This document shows positions 1-11,406 of a stretch of DNA of 64,000 bases, piece after piece. Position 1 is the stretch's first letter; each line of letters opens with the position of its first letter. The stretch is from Prorocentrum cordatum (Eukaryota; Sar; Dinophyceae; Prorocentrales; Prorocentraceae). The notes below the pieces were generated by a model. That model saw nothing but the letters and a program-made list of their open reading frames with translations. It was not told where the DNA came from and searched no databases. Both the position numbers and the translations under genes were made by a program. The stretch is from assembly GCA_963575745.1 (NCBI GenBank), contig CAUYUJ010004738.1, forward strand, positions 1 to 64,000, written 5' to 3'.

Positions 1-889
1 TCGCCCTCTTCGGTCTTTCAGAGGGCCTCCGCCCATTTGCTGTGGCAGAACATTGCGCGGTTTTGTTCGTTGTCACAGAAGCGCGAACCTAGCCGCTTTT
101 CTCTCCCCCCCCCCCCGCCGCGGGCGCCGCGAATCGCCGCGCGGCCCGCGCGCGGGGGGGCGGGCGGGGCGGTTGGGTAAGAGGTTGGAAGAGGGGGGCG
201 CGCTCAGGTGCTCGTGCACTTCGCGTTCTGGGTCATGGTCCCCCTTCGCGACTTGCCCCCCGCGGCGGTGGGGGGGTAAACATGCCCCCGCGCACGGCGC
301 GCGGCGCAGGGGCGCGCAACGGCCAATCGCGAGGCCTGCGCGCTCCGCGCGCGTCGGCTTGCCGCGGTAGCGGCGTTCTACTTTCCCCTCGCCCTTCGCC
401 GCTCCTGTGGTTGGTGCGGGCTGCGGGGCGTCGCCGCGCCCGCGCGTTCCCGCGGGGCGCGGCGACGCGAGCGAGGCGTCGCGCGCCCGCCCCGCGGGCG
501 CGGGCCTGCCCAATGAGCAGCGCCCCCCGCGCCCCCCCCCCCCCCCCCATGCCACCGCAAAGCTGTCTAGGGCAGCGTCTCTTGCGAAGGCGCGCGATAA
601 TTGGTGGCCGACGAGGGCGACGGAACGCCCCAACATGGGCGACAACGACGACGGGGCGCCCCAAGCAGGCCACCCAAAACATTCCCACCATGAATTGTCT
701 CTGACTCGTGCTCCTGCAACCAAGTGGCCTCGAATGTTTCCGATCGTCGCGTCGTCCTGCCACGATTTCATTCTTGCGGTGACATCTCGGCTTCAACCTC
801 TGTCCTGGGGGCCCCTCGCGCGGGAGTTGCCCCTCGTGCCCGCCGGCGCCGGCGGTCACGTGCGGGACATGCCCTGGCTGCCCATTTTC
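1..889. other. GC-rich sequence without a recognisable gene
   Basis: Very GC-rich sequence with poly-C/poly-G runs (for example near 104-117 and 531-548). Open frames exist on both strands but none shows a recognisable domain, and their compositions (Arg/Ala/Pro/Gly) are what random GC-rich DNA gives. It may be the eroded 5' part of the YR retroelement remnant that becomes recognisable from about 890. Confidence 0.4.
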
Positions 890-902
890 CCCGACCTGCA
901 GC

Positions 903-1526
903 TTGCCCTGCCGCGCGGGCCCGGCCTGGTGGGCGGTGGGCGCCGCGCTGGCCGTTGGCTTGCCGCTCGGCTTCGGAGGCGCTGGGCTGCTGCGGGCTGC
1001 TGGCTGGGCCGCTCGAGCGGCGGGGCTCGTCGCGCCCCGCGCCGAGGGCGTCGCGACCGTCGCGCCGGGGGTCGAGGGCTCGGAGGCGACTGAGGGCGGC
1101 GCGCGCGCGCCCCCGATATCGAGCAGTTCGCGGTCCACCTAGCTCGGGGGCCAGATGGCCCAGCGCGCGCTCGACGGGGCGGAGTCTCAGGCATGTGTGA
1201 ATTTCGATTACGACGACATCTTCAGGTGGCACCACCGGCTCTCGCTGGTGCAGATGAGCCCCGGCGTCTGGGCGGTGGCGAGCCCGGATGGGGAGCTGCT
1301 CTTGCGCGACCACAGCGGGCGCCTGGTCGCGGCGCTCGGCCGCGCGGCGGCTTTCCCGGTCGGGCTTCGCGGCCAGGCGTGTGCTTTCGAGGGCCACAGG
1401 AACGAGGATATCGAGGCGGTGGATGTGCGCGGGCTCGCCACTGCGATACGCGCGACCGCCCCCGCGGCCCCGCCCGGGGCCGCCGCGCCGCGGTGGATCG
1501 ACTCGGGCCCGGGGGCGCTCGACTAA
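903..1526 (+). pseudogene. gag-like fragment with in-frame stop
   Basis: Frame starting at 903 encodes a hydrophobic segment (ALAVGLPLGFGGAGLL), is interrupted by TAG at 1140-1142, and continues in the same frame from 1155 to the stop at 1524. The second half holds FRWHHRLSLVQ and VASPDGELLLRDHSG, resembling the 'H-x-R-L-v-l ... tPDGd-Y-e-e' block seen in gag-like proteins of dinoflagellate YR elements and in the copy at 29987-30196 of this window. The nonsense codon marks it as inactive. Confidence 0.55.
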
Positions 1527-1539
1527 CGTCGGCAAGGAG

Positions 1540-2078
1540 CTCGACCTGCAGGTGTCAAGCGACCTGGAGCGCCTGGTGTATCGCGACGCGGCCGGGCTCG
1601 CGCTCGCGTCGCATTGGGTGTCCTCCGTCTCGGAGTTGGGTGTCTCGCGGAACGCGGGCGTCTCGCAGGAGATGCGGGGCCTCCCGGCTCCGGGCCGTTC
1701 TGCGCCATGCCATGACTCACGACCTCCTGGGCGCATCGAACTTGGGTTCGTTCGGGTGGGTGGGGCGCAGTGGGCTTCGGGTTCAGCGCGCGTTGAAACG
1801 GCGCCCTTGTCGCCAGAGTTTCGAGGGCCTGGGCTCGATGTCGAGCAGCTCCCGGGACGGGGGCGGCGGGGCGTGGATCTCGAAGTTCGATGCCTTCGTG
1901 GCCGAGGGGCAGCGCGCCCAGGGGGGTCATTCTCACGGAGGAGCGCTTGGGCCGCGAGGAACAGAAGTCGGAGGCGCAGAAGTACGAGAGGTTGAACGAC
2001 GATCGGAGGCCCCTGAAGCCAGACCCGACGACCGAGGCGAACGCCGAGGGCCAGGGGTCGGGAAAGGATCAGAGTTGA
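1540..2078 (+). pseudogene. gag C-terminal remnant, frameshifted
   Basis: Coding-like sequence split over frames: VSSDLERLVYRDAAGLAL around 1553-1607, then FDAFVAEGQRAQ near 1885, then the charged tail LTEERLGREEQKSEAQKYER followed by lysine- and glutamate-rich residues to a stop at 2078. Its place directly after the gag block and before a pol-like frame fits a gag C-terminus. No intact reading frame joins the pieces. Confidence 0.4.
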
Positions 2079-2085
2079 CGGCGCC

Positions 2086-2990
2086 ATGGTGGCGCCGATG
2101 TGGCCAGGCGCTCCGCCCGGCCTCCCCTTGCCCTGTTCGACCAGCACAGCCGCGGACGTGCATCGAGATGGGCAGCCCTCCGAGGGGGTCTCCTCCGAGG
2201 GTCGGACGCTGTCCGCTGTTCTGCTTCCTCTTCCTCAAGGCGATGGATTCTTTCGTCGGCTTCCTCGGGGAGAACGTGCCGCTTTGCCTCGGTATCTGGC
2301 CCAGCGTGCTGCCCGTGGTGATGATCGTGACCGTCGGTCTCTTGTGGCCTCGGGAGCGCTCAACGCTTTGGCGGCCGCGCGGGCCGGTGGGCGCCTCGAA
2401 CCTCGAACGCCCTGCAAGCAGAGGCCGACTACCGCTCAGGAGTCGGTCGCCAAGCGAGTCCGACGTCGTCCGCGGCTTCGGGGAGCGCCCGAAGGACATG
2501 GATTCAGCTGGAGCCCTGCAGGAGCTCCTCAAGCCCTGCAGGAGCCCCTCGACCGCAAGGATCTGCATTCGAACATGGGCGAATGTTCTTCTCGTCGTCG
2601 TGACTATGACACTGACAAGCTCGATCTGCCCAGACGAAGTCCTGAGGATCGGCCCCAGCAGCTTCGACGCATCGCTCCTCGGCACGTCTCTGAGGTGCTC
2701 GACAACTGCCACTCGGACGTGGCGCGGCCTGTCGCCACCATGCCTGAGGAGGAAGACATCGTCGAACCCTACTGGGACCCGCTGCTCAATCCTCGAGACC
2801 CTCGGAACCGCGGGCGCCTCGTTGACTTTCTTCGACGTCTCGCCGTTCGCGGGTTGGTGGGCGGTCGCCGTCGGCGCAGGGCTTGCGTCAGCACTTCTTC
2901 GTGGCGAAGAAAAACGGGGTCGTCCGCATGGTGGTCGACGCTCGTCAGCCGAACCAGCTCCACAAGTTGCCCCCGCGCACGGCGCTGGTA
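2086..2990 (+). pseudogene. pol N-terminus and truncated reverse transcriptase
   Basis: The frame from 2086 carries a pol-like N-terminal region (PYWDPLLNPRDP, then LVDFLRRLAVRG near 2815-2855). A shift near 2860-2890 leads into the first RT block, HFFVAKKNGVVRMVVDARQ at 2892-2948, followed by NQLHKLPPRTALV. This 'FFVaKK-G--RmVvDaR--N' block is the usual start of YR-retroelement RT. The RT is cut off at about 2990, where the sequence passes straight into a ~155-bp satellite unit, so no catalytic aspartates remain. Confidence 0.6.
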
Positions 2991-3660
2991 TATCACGGGC
3001 CCGTTCGCGCCCAAATTGGAGGAATGGTTCAGGCATTGTGTTTGTTTCGGTGTTAATGAGCGTCCTTCTCTTTCGGAGCAGTTTGCGATGATGTCTCAGG
3101 CGAGGCGCTGGTTCCAGCACTCCCAGAAGGGGGGCGCCAGAAGGGTATCTCTCATGGGCCCGTTCGCGCCCACATCGGGGGGATGTACCAGGCGGTTTGC
3201 CTGTTTGGGTGCTCAACATATTTCTCTTTCGGAGCAGTTCCCGAGGATGTTTCAGGCGAGGCGTTGGTTTCAGCACTTCCAAAGGGGGCGCGCCAGGGGA
3301 CATATCACGGGTCCGTTCGCGCCCACATCGGGGGGATGTCTCAGGCGGTTTGGCTGTTAGGGCGTTCAACATCCTTCTTTTTCGGAGCAGAATTTCCGAG
3401 GATGTCTCAGGCGAGGCGCTGGCTTCAGCATTCCCAAGGGAGGGCCGCCAGGGGGTATCTCACGAGCCCGTTCGCGCCCAAATTGGGGGGATGTTTCAGG
3501 CGTTTTGCCAGTTTGAGTGCTCAACATCCTTCTCCTTCGGGGCAGTTTCCGAGGATGCCTCGGGCGATGCGCTGGTTTCAGCACTCCCAAGGGGGGCCGC
3601 CAGGGGGTATCTCACGGGCCCGTTCGCGCCCAGATTGGGGGATGTCTCAGGCAATTTGTC
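2991..3660. repeat. ~155-bp satellite, about 4-5 units (GATGTCTC family)
   Basis: Units of 151-159 bp judged from the spacing of CCCGTTCGCGCCCA at about 3000, 3159, 3312, 3467 and 3618. Each unit holds two copies of a GGATGTCTCAGGCG-type core (for example 3263-3281 and 3396-3414), plus GTGCTCAACATCCTTC. It is the same satellite family, diverged, as the 152-bp array at 57650-59510. The open frames across it are repeat by-products. Confidence 0.85.
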
Positions 3661-4260
3661 TGTTTGGATGCCCGATCGATGTCCCCGGGATTCCTCTTCG
3701 CAACAGCTGGCTCCGCTTCGAAGTCCATCCGGCGCGCACCTTGGAATGGTTTGGTTTCGCGAGCAGTGGCTTGCGTGTGGTGTTTGGCGGGGGCCACTCC
3801 TTCGCGCGACGCGACTTCCTCGCTCCGCGGAGACGCTGCCTCCCCCTGTCTTCGTGAAGGTGTGGGTGCGGGCGACGGCTCCACGCGACGCGAGTTCGCT
3901 TGCTCCGTGGAACCCTCGCTCGCGCTGGTCTGGTGTGTGTGTGAAGTCGTTTTCATTCGGACGCTTCGCCTACGCGCGACGAGATGACGCTCCGCGGAGA
4001 TGTGGCGTCCGCAGTTGTATCCGAACGTGCCTGCGTGGGCGACTGTTTCACGTGAAGCGGGTGCGCCTGCTCCTTGAACCCGTCGCCCACGCATTGTGGA
4101 ACATTCTGGTGTGTTCGGTGCGCTGTGGACTGTTTCACGCGAGGCGGGTTCGCCTGCTCCGTGGACTCGTTTTCCGCGCACGCCAAGGTGCTCGCATCGC
4201 GTCGTTTGGCACTGCCCGGCATGTCGGTGTTCTTCGGGAGTGTTTCTGACTCGTCGCGGC
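3661..4260. repeat. degenerate tandem repeat with CGCGACGCGA / CCTGCTCC motifs
   Basis: Diverged units in which GCGACGCGA or GAGGCGGGT is followed by TTCGCTTGCTCCGTGGA-like sequence (3810-3835, 3886-3915, 4048-4080, 4138-4170), spaced roughly 75-170 bp. No gene seen. Confidence 0.5.
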
Positions 4261-4709
4261 CTCCTTGGGGTCGTCATTGCCGCTGTCGTCCGAGACATCC
4301 TCGCAATTATTCGTTTCTTTGAATATGGCAGCCTTGCAATTTTGATATCGACTAGTGCCTCTGTTGATGTGGCCAGAAGTGTTCGCATCAAATATCCTTG
4401 CATATTTGACTGCCCAAATGCATTGCCCATGGTGGTCGGGGGAGCTCGCTGCGCACGTCGGAACTCGGGGCTCTAACATGCTCTAAGCCGTGATGGTCAG
4501 CCCACGCTCGCCTGAACCGTCCTCATAACTCTCAGTTCCGTCACCCCCGATCTGAAGCCTAGGGTTGTAGGACTTGGCCACAGCTTCCTTCGAAGCTTAT
4601 TGGGGAAGTATGAGGTGGGGGCCTCTCCTGCGAGTAAATTGCGGGTCGCCTCGTCCGAACTGGTCGCCGGAATATTTGTCACTGTCATCGGCCCGTCGAC
4701 GATGACGAC
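4261..4709. other. no gene recognised
   Basis: Moderate-GC sequence with no domain, RNA gene or repeat structure that could be identified on either strand. Confidence 0.4.
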
Positions 4710-4990
4710 GAGACAGCGGCCGGGCGCAGGGGTAACCTCTTGTGTCCAGGTCCAGGGGTGGTGGCAACCCGTCCTCGGGCCGAATCGGGGGCAGGGGTAC
4801 CCCGTTGTTTCCGGGCCGTCGGCGGTAACCCATCGGCGGCCGAATCGGGCGCAGGGGGAGCCCCTTGCGTCCGGGCCAGGGGTGGTAACCGTCCTCGGGC
4901 CGAATCGGGGGCAGGGGTAACGCGGTTGTTTCCGGGCCGCCCGGCGGCCGAATCGGGCGCAGGGGGGGTCTGGGCTGGGGAGTGGTAACC
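4710..4990. repeat. short tandem array of GGCCGAATCGGG units
   Basis: The motif GGCCGAATCGGG(C/G)GCAGGGG recurs at about 4779, 4839, 4899 and 4945, separated by CCGGGCC- and GGTAACC-containing sequence. Period is about 46-60 bp. Confidence 0.7.
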
Positions 4991-5264
4991 CATCTTCGGC
5001 CGATTTTTTATGTTTTTATTAGTTTTTTCAGTAACGCTTCCAAGCTTTTTTTCCATGTGAGCAAGGGACCAGTAACACGAATTGTTGTTTCATGGTTTTT
5101 CGGTTTGGTTTTGGAATTTCTAGAGATTTGGGTAATTAGAAGCTCCGGGTGGGCACGCGCGTCCACGAATTCCTAACGGCGGCTAGCCCCGGCAGATATT
5201 GTCCATCTACGGGCGAAAGATCCATGAGTTTGACCGCTGAGACAAACACGGGGCAGGCAACAGG
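4991..5264. other. AT-richer spacer, no gene
   Basis: T-rich sequence such as TTTTTTATGTTTTTATTAG near 5004-5022; nothing recognisable. Confidence 0.4.
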
Positions 5265-5640
5265 ATGTCTCAGGCGAGGCGCTGGTTTCCGTCCCAGATT
5301 GCAAGGCAATCTCACGCGGCTTGCTAAATTCGTAGCCAACGTCGTTTGCGTTTTGGGCATATGCTGAGGATGTCTCAGGCGAGGCGCTAGTGCCAGCGCC
5401 CCAATGGTGCCAGACTGCGAGGATGTCTGAACCGATTTGCCTTGCCAGGCAATCTCACGCGGCATGCTAAATTCGTAACCAACGTCGTTTGCGTTTTGGG
5501 CATATGCTGAGCATGTCTCAGGCGAGGCGGTAGTGCCAGCGCCCCAAGGGCCCCAGACTGCGAGGATGTCTGAACCGATTTGCCTGCTTCGGTGGGCAGA
5601 CTCGTCTGCGCCCAAAGCTAGTCGCAATGAGATCTTAGGC
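5265..5640. repeat. tandem repeat sharing the GATGTCTCAGGCGAGGCG core
   Basis: About 2.5 units of ~146 bp (GGCAATCTCACGCGGC at 5305 and 5451). Each has GGATGTCTCAGGCGAGGCGCT or a close variant (5264, 5369, 5512) and AACGTCGTTTGCGTTTTGGG. The core matches the satellites at 3 kb, 39.6-40.4 kb and 57.6 kb, but the rest of the unit differs. Confidence 0.75.
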
Positions 5641-7110
5641 GGAGCGCTGGCTCGAGCATCCCACAAGGCTCAGATTGCGAGAGGGGTGGAGGGGGTGGAG
5701 CTGCAGTAGGAGGTGGTGAAGGCAACCTGGTAACTGGGGGGGGGGATGGCGAAGAGAAAGGAGCAGGACTAGGAGGAGAAAGTGGAGGAAACAGGAGGAG
5801 GATGACGGATGTCCAAAGAGTAAGAGGGTTCTCGCCGCCGAACGGGCAACTCGGTTGGCCGAGGCCACAGGATCGAGATTCGAGGCTCCTGACTCGAGCT
5901 TCGCTGCTCTAGGTTTTCCGTGTTATATATATATATATATACATTGTTCGAATTTCCGTGAAATACACTGTTCGAGTGTCCTTGGCATTCTCGTTTTCAC
6001 GGATGGATTCTCACGATAGGCGTTCATAAGAAAAAAGACAAATGGGAGGAGGACAAGGAGGAGGACAAAGAGGAGGAGGAGGAGGAGGAGGAGGAGAAAA
6101 GGAGGAAACGCTTAGTTCAACTCGTCGTAGTCGTTGGCGTCTCTCTCGGCTTCGTCTTCCACATGGATTCGCTGACACTCATATATTGAGAAAACAATGC
6201 CTTGTGCCGAAGCGTGCCGTCACTATGATCTGCACAAATGGGGATCTTCACGCCGAGTAAGTTCCATTGCCAGCGACAGTGCCGAACCCTTTTTTCCTGA
6301 TTATTTCCGAAATCTTGTTGCGCTGTCATGTTTTTAATTTTTGCCAACATCCGGCGGCCTTCTATTATATAATCATTTTCTTTGTTCTGGTCATTTTCAT
6401 CCTCAAGGTTTTCTCCCCTCCTCCTATCATCATTATCGTCTTCTTTTCCCCCCCTCACCCTTTGTGTGTTCGTGGGGGTGTGGGGCTTGGGCGTGGCAGT
6501 TTTGGACTCGCGGTGCGTGTATCGATCTACTACTCTTGGTGTTGGGTCAGAGTTTGATGCACAGGTTTCACACAGGTTGCGCAATCAATGGGTTGGGGTA
6601 AAGTTTGTGGCATCATGTGTTATTTGAGCCACGCTGGCGTCAAGCAGGCTAGCCTCCAGCATCAGGGGCCCGAGCCTCCGCGCAGCGGATGAGACACGTC
6701 CGCCTTCCTTTGGAACCCTCCCTCTCTCACTTTCCTTCTCATTGTCCCCGCCTTCCTTTCTCTTCGAAAGGCGTCCTGGGCGCCTATCTTTGGTAATCCA
6801 GGGGGGGGGCGGTGGGGCTGGTTAGGGGTTCGTCAGCAGTTGGCCAGGCTCAACTTCCATCCTTGCCTTTTCCACCCAAAGGTGTTCTCCCTTTCCCTTT
6901 CTCCTCCTCCACCCCTCCGCTTTCTCTTCGTTTTCCTCTCTTCCCCGCCCCCGCCCGACCGAGCGGATGCACATGACGGAGCTCACAAGGTAAGGAATAT
7001 GTGGGGTTGTTCGAACCTGTCGGCCCGCGCGCGGCGCATTTCGCGGCGCAAGCGTTGCTTGCACGGAATTCGACGAAGAGTTTATTCGAAGCGTGTTGGG
7101 TTGCGTTCGG
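5641..7110. other. low-complexity sequence, no gene
   Basis: Contains a short (AT)n run at 5926-5942, a (GGA)n/(GAG)n purine tract at 6041-6102 and pyrimidine-rich tracts near 6400-6460 and 6880-6950. Several open frames exist but are low-complexity. Nothing recognisable was found on either strand. Confidence 0.5.
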
Positions 7111-7830
7111 CGATCATCTGAGTACCAGCGGGATTGCCAGGATACCGGGAGGTTGAGTCCAAGCGTGCGGGCATGCTTCCAGTACGCAGTGTGCAGTGCG
7201 AACGAATATGTTTAAATGAGCCTCCCGTCGCAGGGCTCGTGTTCCTCCCTTTCCCGTGTCATTCCAGTGCCCCTCCCGTGAGGTTCGCGAACGTGCCGGC
7301 TTGTTACCATTGCGCTTCGCGTTGCCTTCGATGTTGCCAGGACGAACGCGCCAAACGTACCAGCTCGAAGGAAACCGCACATCGAATCGTCAGCGTTACC
7401 AGCAAGAGATCCGTTCCGAGCACGCTGGCTTACTTATGGTGCACTTAGCCTAACCAACATTGTTGGCAAGGGTTTTGGAGACCAGTTCGCTGCATGTGTG
7501 TGCCCACGCGCATTTGATGATCATCGCGCTGTCATCGCTGATGCCAACGAACGCAATCCAATCGTGCCGGTTCGCGGGCACCGCACATCGCATGGCCAGC
7601 GTTGTCGGCAGGGAACTCTTTCCGAGCGCGCCGGCACGCTTATGGTGCACATCGTTTGCCCAGCATCTTGCCAAAGTGCTGGCTCCATGCGTGCCTGCTT
7701 GCGCTCCATGGTCATCGCGTTGCCATGTCAACGCGGACGCCAGGAAACTCAGTCCGACCGTGCCCGCTCGCTTCCAGCGCGCTTCAGGTTGCGTAGAAGG
7801 GCTGGCCAGGATTGGCCGGGCGGGCCGCAG
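7111..7830. repeat. degenerate ~207-bp repeat units
   Basis: The block from ACCGCACATCG to CTTATGGTGCAC at about 7374-7444 is repeated in diverged form at about 7580-7650, a period near 207 bp. Related partial units (GATTGCCAGGATACCGGGAG near 7131; GACGCCAGGAAACTCAGTCC near 7736) flank it. The matching peptides in the frames arise from the repetition and are not taken as genes. Confidence 0.5.
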
Positions 7831-8263
7831 CAGTTTTTAGATAATCATTTGTATATCGAATTTTGTGTTGGCAGCCCTGAGCCCTGGAAGTGGTCCCGGG
7901 ACATCTCGGGTGCAAGGTAAGGGGGCCGTTTCTTTTGGCGCGTGTTTTGCCATTCGCCAGAAGACGGGGTTCCTCTTTTTCCATGACGCACAATACCCAG
8001 GCACTCTTCGTGGGATGCGTGGGTCGAGGCCCTTGCTCGATGCAGATCTGGGTGAACGTTGTACTGTGGTGTGCATTCAGAATGTTGCGCAGAGTTTCCA
8101 GGGCGGCGCGCTGCAGGGAGAGCTCACAGCCAGATTTCACCGTCGGTGGCATCGGGGGGTCAACAATTTTGCAGAATTCAGTGTCTACTGCGACCTCGCC
8201 AACCTTCTCTGAGGACCCCATCGGGGATCCAGTGGAGGGAGGAGGTGATTAAAAAAATGGGAC
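7831..8263. other. no confident gene
   Basis: A minus-strand open frame (8221-7784) with the plausible stretch LQRAALETLRNILNAHH is the only candidate; it has no recognised domain and no support beyond being open. Plus-strand frames are no better. Confidence 0.3.
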
Positions 8264-9707
8264 TTGCTAGAATCGGAGGTGAAGGGGCGCCGACGTGATC
8301 TTGCCAGCGAAGTCCAGAAGATTCAAAAGTCACTTCGATCTCTCGCGGGGAGAGTGGGAGGTGGCTTCCAGACCAGGCGCCAGCAGTCCAAGCAGCATCG
8401 GGGCCCCAAGCTGTTGGATGATGTCAGAGAGCTTATCAAGAAGGTCGATGAGACGAGCAACCAACCCACGAACTAGCAAGTGCGCGACGAGCTACAGCAG
8501 CTCCTCGGCAGACCCGCGGTGAAACAGCAGCAGCAGCAGCAGCAGAAGCAGCATCAGCAGCAGCAACAGCAGCATAAGGTCAAGGTGATCAAGAGCCAAT
8601 GGAGTGAAGGCTGCCCAATCTGGCTTGCGAAGAGGCTGCAAGACTGCAGCTGCGAGCGCGCCCCCCCCCCCCCCCCCCCTCACTGCGCGCCAGAACGAGA
8701 GGGGGCATGGCGCTGCACGCACGCGGGCGGGCGCCCTCGGAGGCGCCGAGCGCTCGGCCACCATCCTCATCTTCAGTCTGCAGCGCGTCATGGAGGGCAG
8801 CATTCAGAGACGTGCTGGTGGAGGCCCCCCAGGGCAAGGGGACGGCGACCCAGCGGTGCCTCATCTTGGAGCTGGGCGCAGCTCCTTCGACGCGGGTGGG
8901 TCTTCCTGCTGGGGCGAAGGATGGCGTGCCCATCGAGGCGACGATGTGTTTTATTTCTCTTTTGAGATTGTGCAGGTGAGACTCGCAGTGGCGCGGGACT
9001 CTGCTGCACATGATCTCTTCGCACGAGCTGCCCAGCGCCCAGTGGCGCTGGCGGCGCTCATCTTGAACGCGGACCTCCAGAGGCACGTGCTGAAGGTCAA
9101 GGGTGCACTCAACTACGAGAGCGAGCTCACCTGCCCGCTCATTCTGAAGAAATGACCCCTGGAGCGGCTCATGCAGTTCGAGCTCCCGCGGGGGGCATTC
9201 TTGAACCTCCATGGCTCCAGTCTAACACCGCGGTGGCTCAAGCAACGAGACGACGAACCTGCCGAGGCATACATTACCCGTATTACGACGAGTGGTAAGA
9301 CAGTTGCAGGGCGCTTTTGCTGCCGCCAATCAGAGGATGCGCCCCTTGGAGTTCTTTCGGACAAGGCCCTGATGACTGACGCCCTCCCCAGGTGGTGCGC
9401 ATTGAATACGCCAGATTCTCGGATGGGCCCCGAGGATCTTGAGGGGCGGGCCAAGCAGCGCGGCTTCGCCAACGCCAGCAAGGCACACCGTGCTGGACGC
9501 CATCGTTGGTTCTTCGGAGCTGACTTGGCTGCAGACCGCACGGACGCCGCCGGGATCTGCATTTTTGCCAGCGGCATTTCAGTGCCCCTGTCTTACAACA
9601 GCGCGGGCGGCAAGAAGAAGGCTCATATTTCCTATTTCTCAGCATGCCTCTTCCTGGGGAGCCGCGCAGCCGCGCGCCTGTTTCCCGCCTGCGCAGCGCG
9701 CCGATGA
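8264..9707 (+). pseudogene. unidentified degenerate coding region with poly-Q tract
   Basis: Two frames look coding. The frame from 8264 (ASEVQKIQKSLRSLAGR, LLDDVRELIKKVDETSNQ) meets TAG at 8474 and continues into a CAG/CAA run at 8524-8572 giving a broken poly-glutamine. A second frame from about 8960 (LALAALILNADLQ-like, then LMQFELPRGAFLNLHGSS and QRDDEPAEAYITRI) crosses a TGA at 9153-9155 and ends near 9707. I do not recognise either product. Position just before a LINE ORF1-like region suggests it belongs to the same or an adjacent decayed retroelement. A low-complexity poly-C tract lies near 8661-8680. Confidence 0.35.
8524..8577. repeat. (CAG)n microsatellite
   Basis: Imperfect CAG repeat interrupted by AAG, CAT and CAA. 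Confidence 0.9.
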
Positions 9708-9711
9708 GGAC

Positions 9712-11194
9712 ATGGCACCGACTCAGCCTGCCACAGCTGGAGAGGCGCCTGGCGGGGATCCTCGTGCAGCGCCAGCGGAGGGCCGCCAGCTGGGATCGTC
9801 AGGAGACGACCCCCCCAGCAGCGCGCCCGCCGCGCGGTGGACGCCCCTTGGGCGGGCAATTTCAAGGGCGTGGAATGTGGAGGTGGCGGAGGCTGCTTCT
9901 TTCTCTGCGTGGGCCGAGCTCTTCGCGAAGCTTCGGCCGCCCCTAAAGCCCCTCGCTGCAGGCGGCGACCGGCCAGGAGGTCAAGTTCATTCGCAGATTC
10001 GACTTGTCGCCGCCGCGGAGTTGAAGAAACATCATAAGAAATACGGGGTCACCGCGCAGATGGCCGAGGCCATGGCGAAGGCGGGCTGTTTGGCGAGCGC
10101 GGCCGCGCTCCGAGCCGCAGTCCAGGCGGCCAAGGTGGGCGTTGATGTCTGGGAGTTCAACGCGACGGACGACTGCCGGGCGCTGCGCGCAGGGCCCGCG
10201 GCGAGAAGCCCGCAGAGCAAGCGCCCACTGGCGCGGTTGGTGCTCCAGAACAATCATTGCAAGCTACTCCGGGTGACTACAGCGCTGCCGGCGGCAGCGG
10301 GCACTGCGTGGCGCGAGCAGGCCTTGCCTGACCCCGACGTCTTCGCAGTAGGAGGTCGACCGAGTGGCGGGGGCAAGTCTGTCGGAAGCACGTCGAAGGA
10401 GATGGGGGACGATGCCGGGTCGCTCCTGGGAACCCCGAAGTCTTCGCGATATTCTCAAGGAGTTGTGCCCAAGAGGGCTCGCAGTTTCCCGGGCACTTCA
10501 GGGGCTGGCGGCCCCCCCGAGGAAGCTAAGCCTGCTCCTGCGCACGATGGCCCAGGGGCCCGCCTCTGTTCCCCCGCGCCAGGTTGCGGATGGAGACCGA
10601 CTGCCGTCGACCATCCCCGACGACTTCAGCAAGCTCGAGCTCGCTGGCGCCATTGCGTCGGCGAGCCCCCGCCCGCCCGTGCCCCCCCCAGGAGCCTTTG
10701 GAGGAAGAAACAGGGTCACCGCTGGGGCTTCTGCGAGAGCGGCGCGCCGCATCGCCTGGCTGAAGTACAAGGACTGGCATGGCAACATTCCCGCGCGCTT
10801 CCAGCTGATGATCTGCAAGACGTCTGAGGAGGCAGGGGCGACGGTCTGGAGCTCCACTCAGTTACAATTTGAGTGCACGTGCTCCCGTTGCGGGGTAGCG
10901 AGGCCGATCCATCGCCTCAGGGAACGACCGTGTAAGAAGAGGATCCATGGAGGCGTCGCCATGATCCAGCTGATGGACTTCCTCATTGGCCCCATGGGGG
11001 CGGAAGAGGAGGAAAGCGATCGCGGGCGCCATCTCGTGCAAGTCCCGCCGCAAGCCCGAGCGCAAGGAGCGGCAGAAACAGAAGAAGGCAGAGCGCAAGC
11101 AGGGCCCTGCTTACAGGGCGTTGGCCAGGGCACGCGAGTTCATCAGTGGCGGCGAGATCAGGGGGCGCAAGCGTGCTGCACTGCGTCGAGCTGA
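9712..11194 (+). pseudogene. LINE ORF1-like region with Cys-rich finger, frameshifted
   Basis: Starts at ATG 9712 (MAPTQPATAGEAPGGDP). The first frame holds AAELKKHHKKYGVTAQMAEA (about 10013-10072) and DVWEFNATDDCRALRAG ... LARLVLQNNHCKLLRV (10145-10275). The latter has the spacing and final NH-x-K/L-L look of an OTU-type peptidase end, but that is a weak resemblance. A shift near 10400-10700 passes to the frame from 10364, which carries WLKYKDWHGNIPARFQLMIC and a possible zinc finger FECTCSRCGVARP...RPCKKR (10867-10940). It lies directly upstream of an endonuclease/RT region, as ORF1 does in LINE elements. Confidence 0.45.
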
Positions 11195-11406
11195 TCTTCC
11201 TGTTCCAGCATCGCGGTTTGTGAGGAGGTGCCCCGCGGCGGCGGCGTCTCCACCTTGATTATCTCAGACATGGTTCACGGCTCGACCAGCTTGTCATCGT
11301 CGAGCTTCCCTTCTGCGAGCTGAGGGCCCACTGGCTGGAGGCGGCGACTCTCGGGAGACGCAGCCGCGTGACCCGTTGGGCACCAGCGCCGTCGCTGCCA
11401 CTTTGA

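Larger units (their letters stand above)
890..2990 (+). mobile_element. YR retroelement remnant (YR-C): gag and start of pol
   Basis: Remains of a DIRS-like tyrosine-recombinase retroelement, broken by stops and frameshifts. In order: a hydrophobic, alanine-rich segment (903-1000), the gag motif WHHRLSLVQM followed by SPDGE (1155-1300), a charged gag tail ending GQGSGKDQS (1890-2078), a pol N-terminal region (2086-2860) and the first RT block (2892-2990). The element stops inside the RT where a ~155-bp satellite begins, so RT palm, RNase H and recombinase are absent. The same gag motif type recurs in YR element A at 29987-30196. Family assignment rests on motif similarity and domain order. 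Confidence 0.65.

Noticed and set aside
768-2147. 459-codon minus-strand frame as a gene
   Set aside because: Opposite strand of the gag remnant; Arg/Pro/Ala-rich with no domain. The plus strand explains the region better.
7784-8221. Minus-strand 145-codon gene
   Set aside because: A helical-looking stretch only; no domain, no neighbours, and the plus strand runs toward the LINE region.
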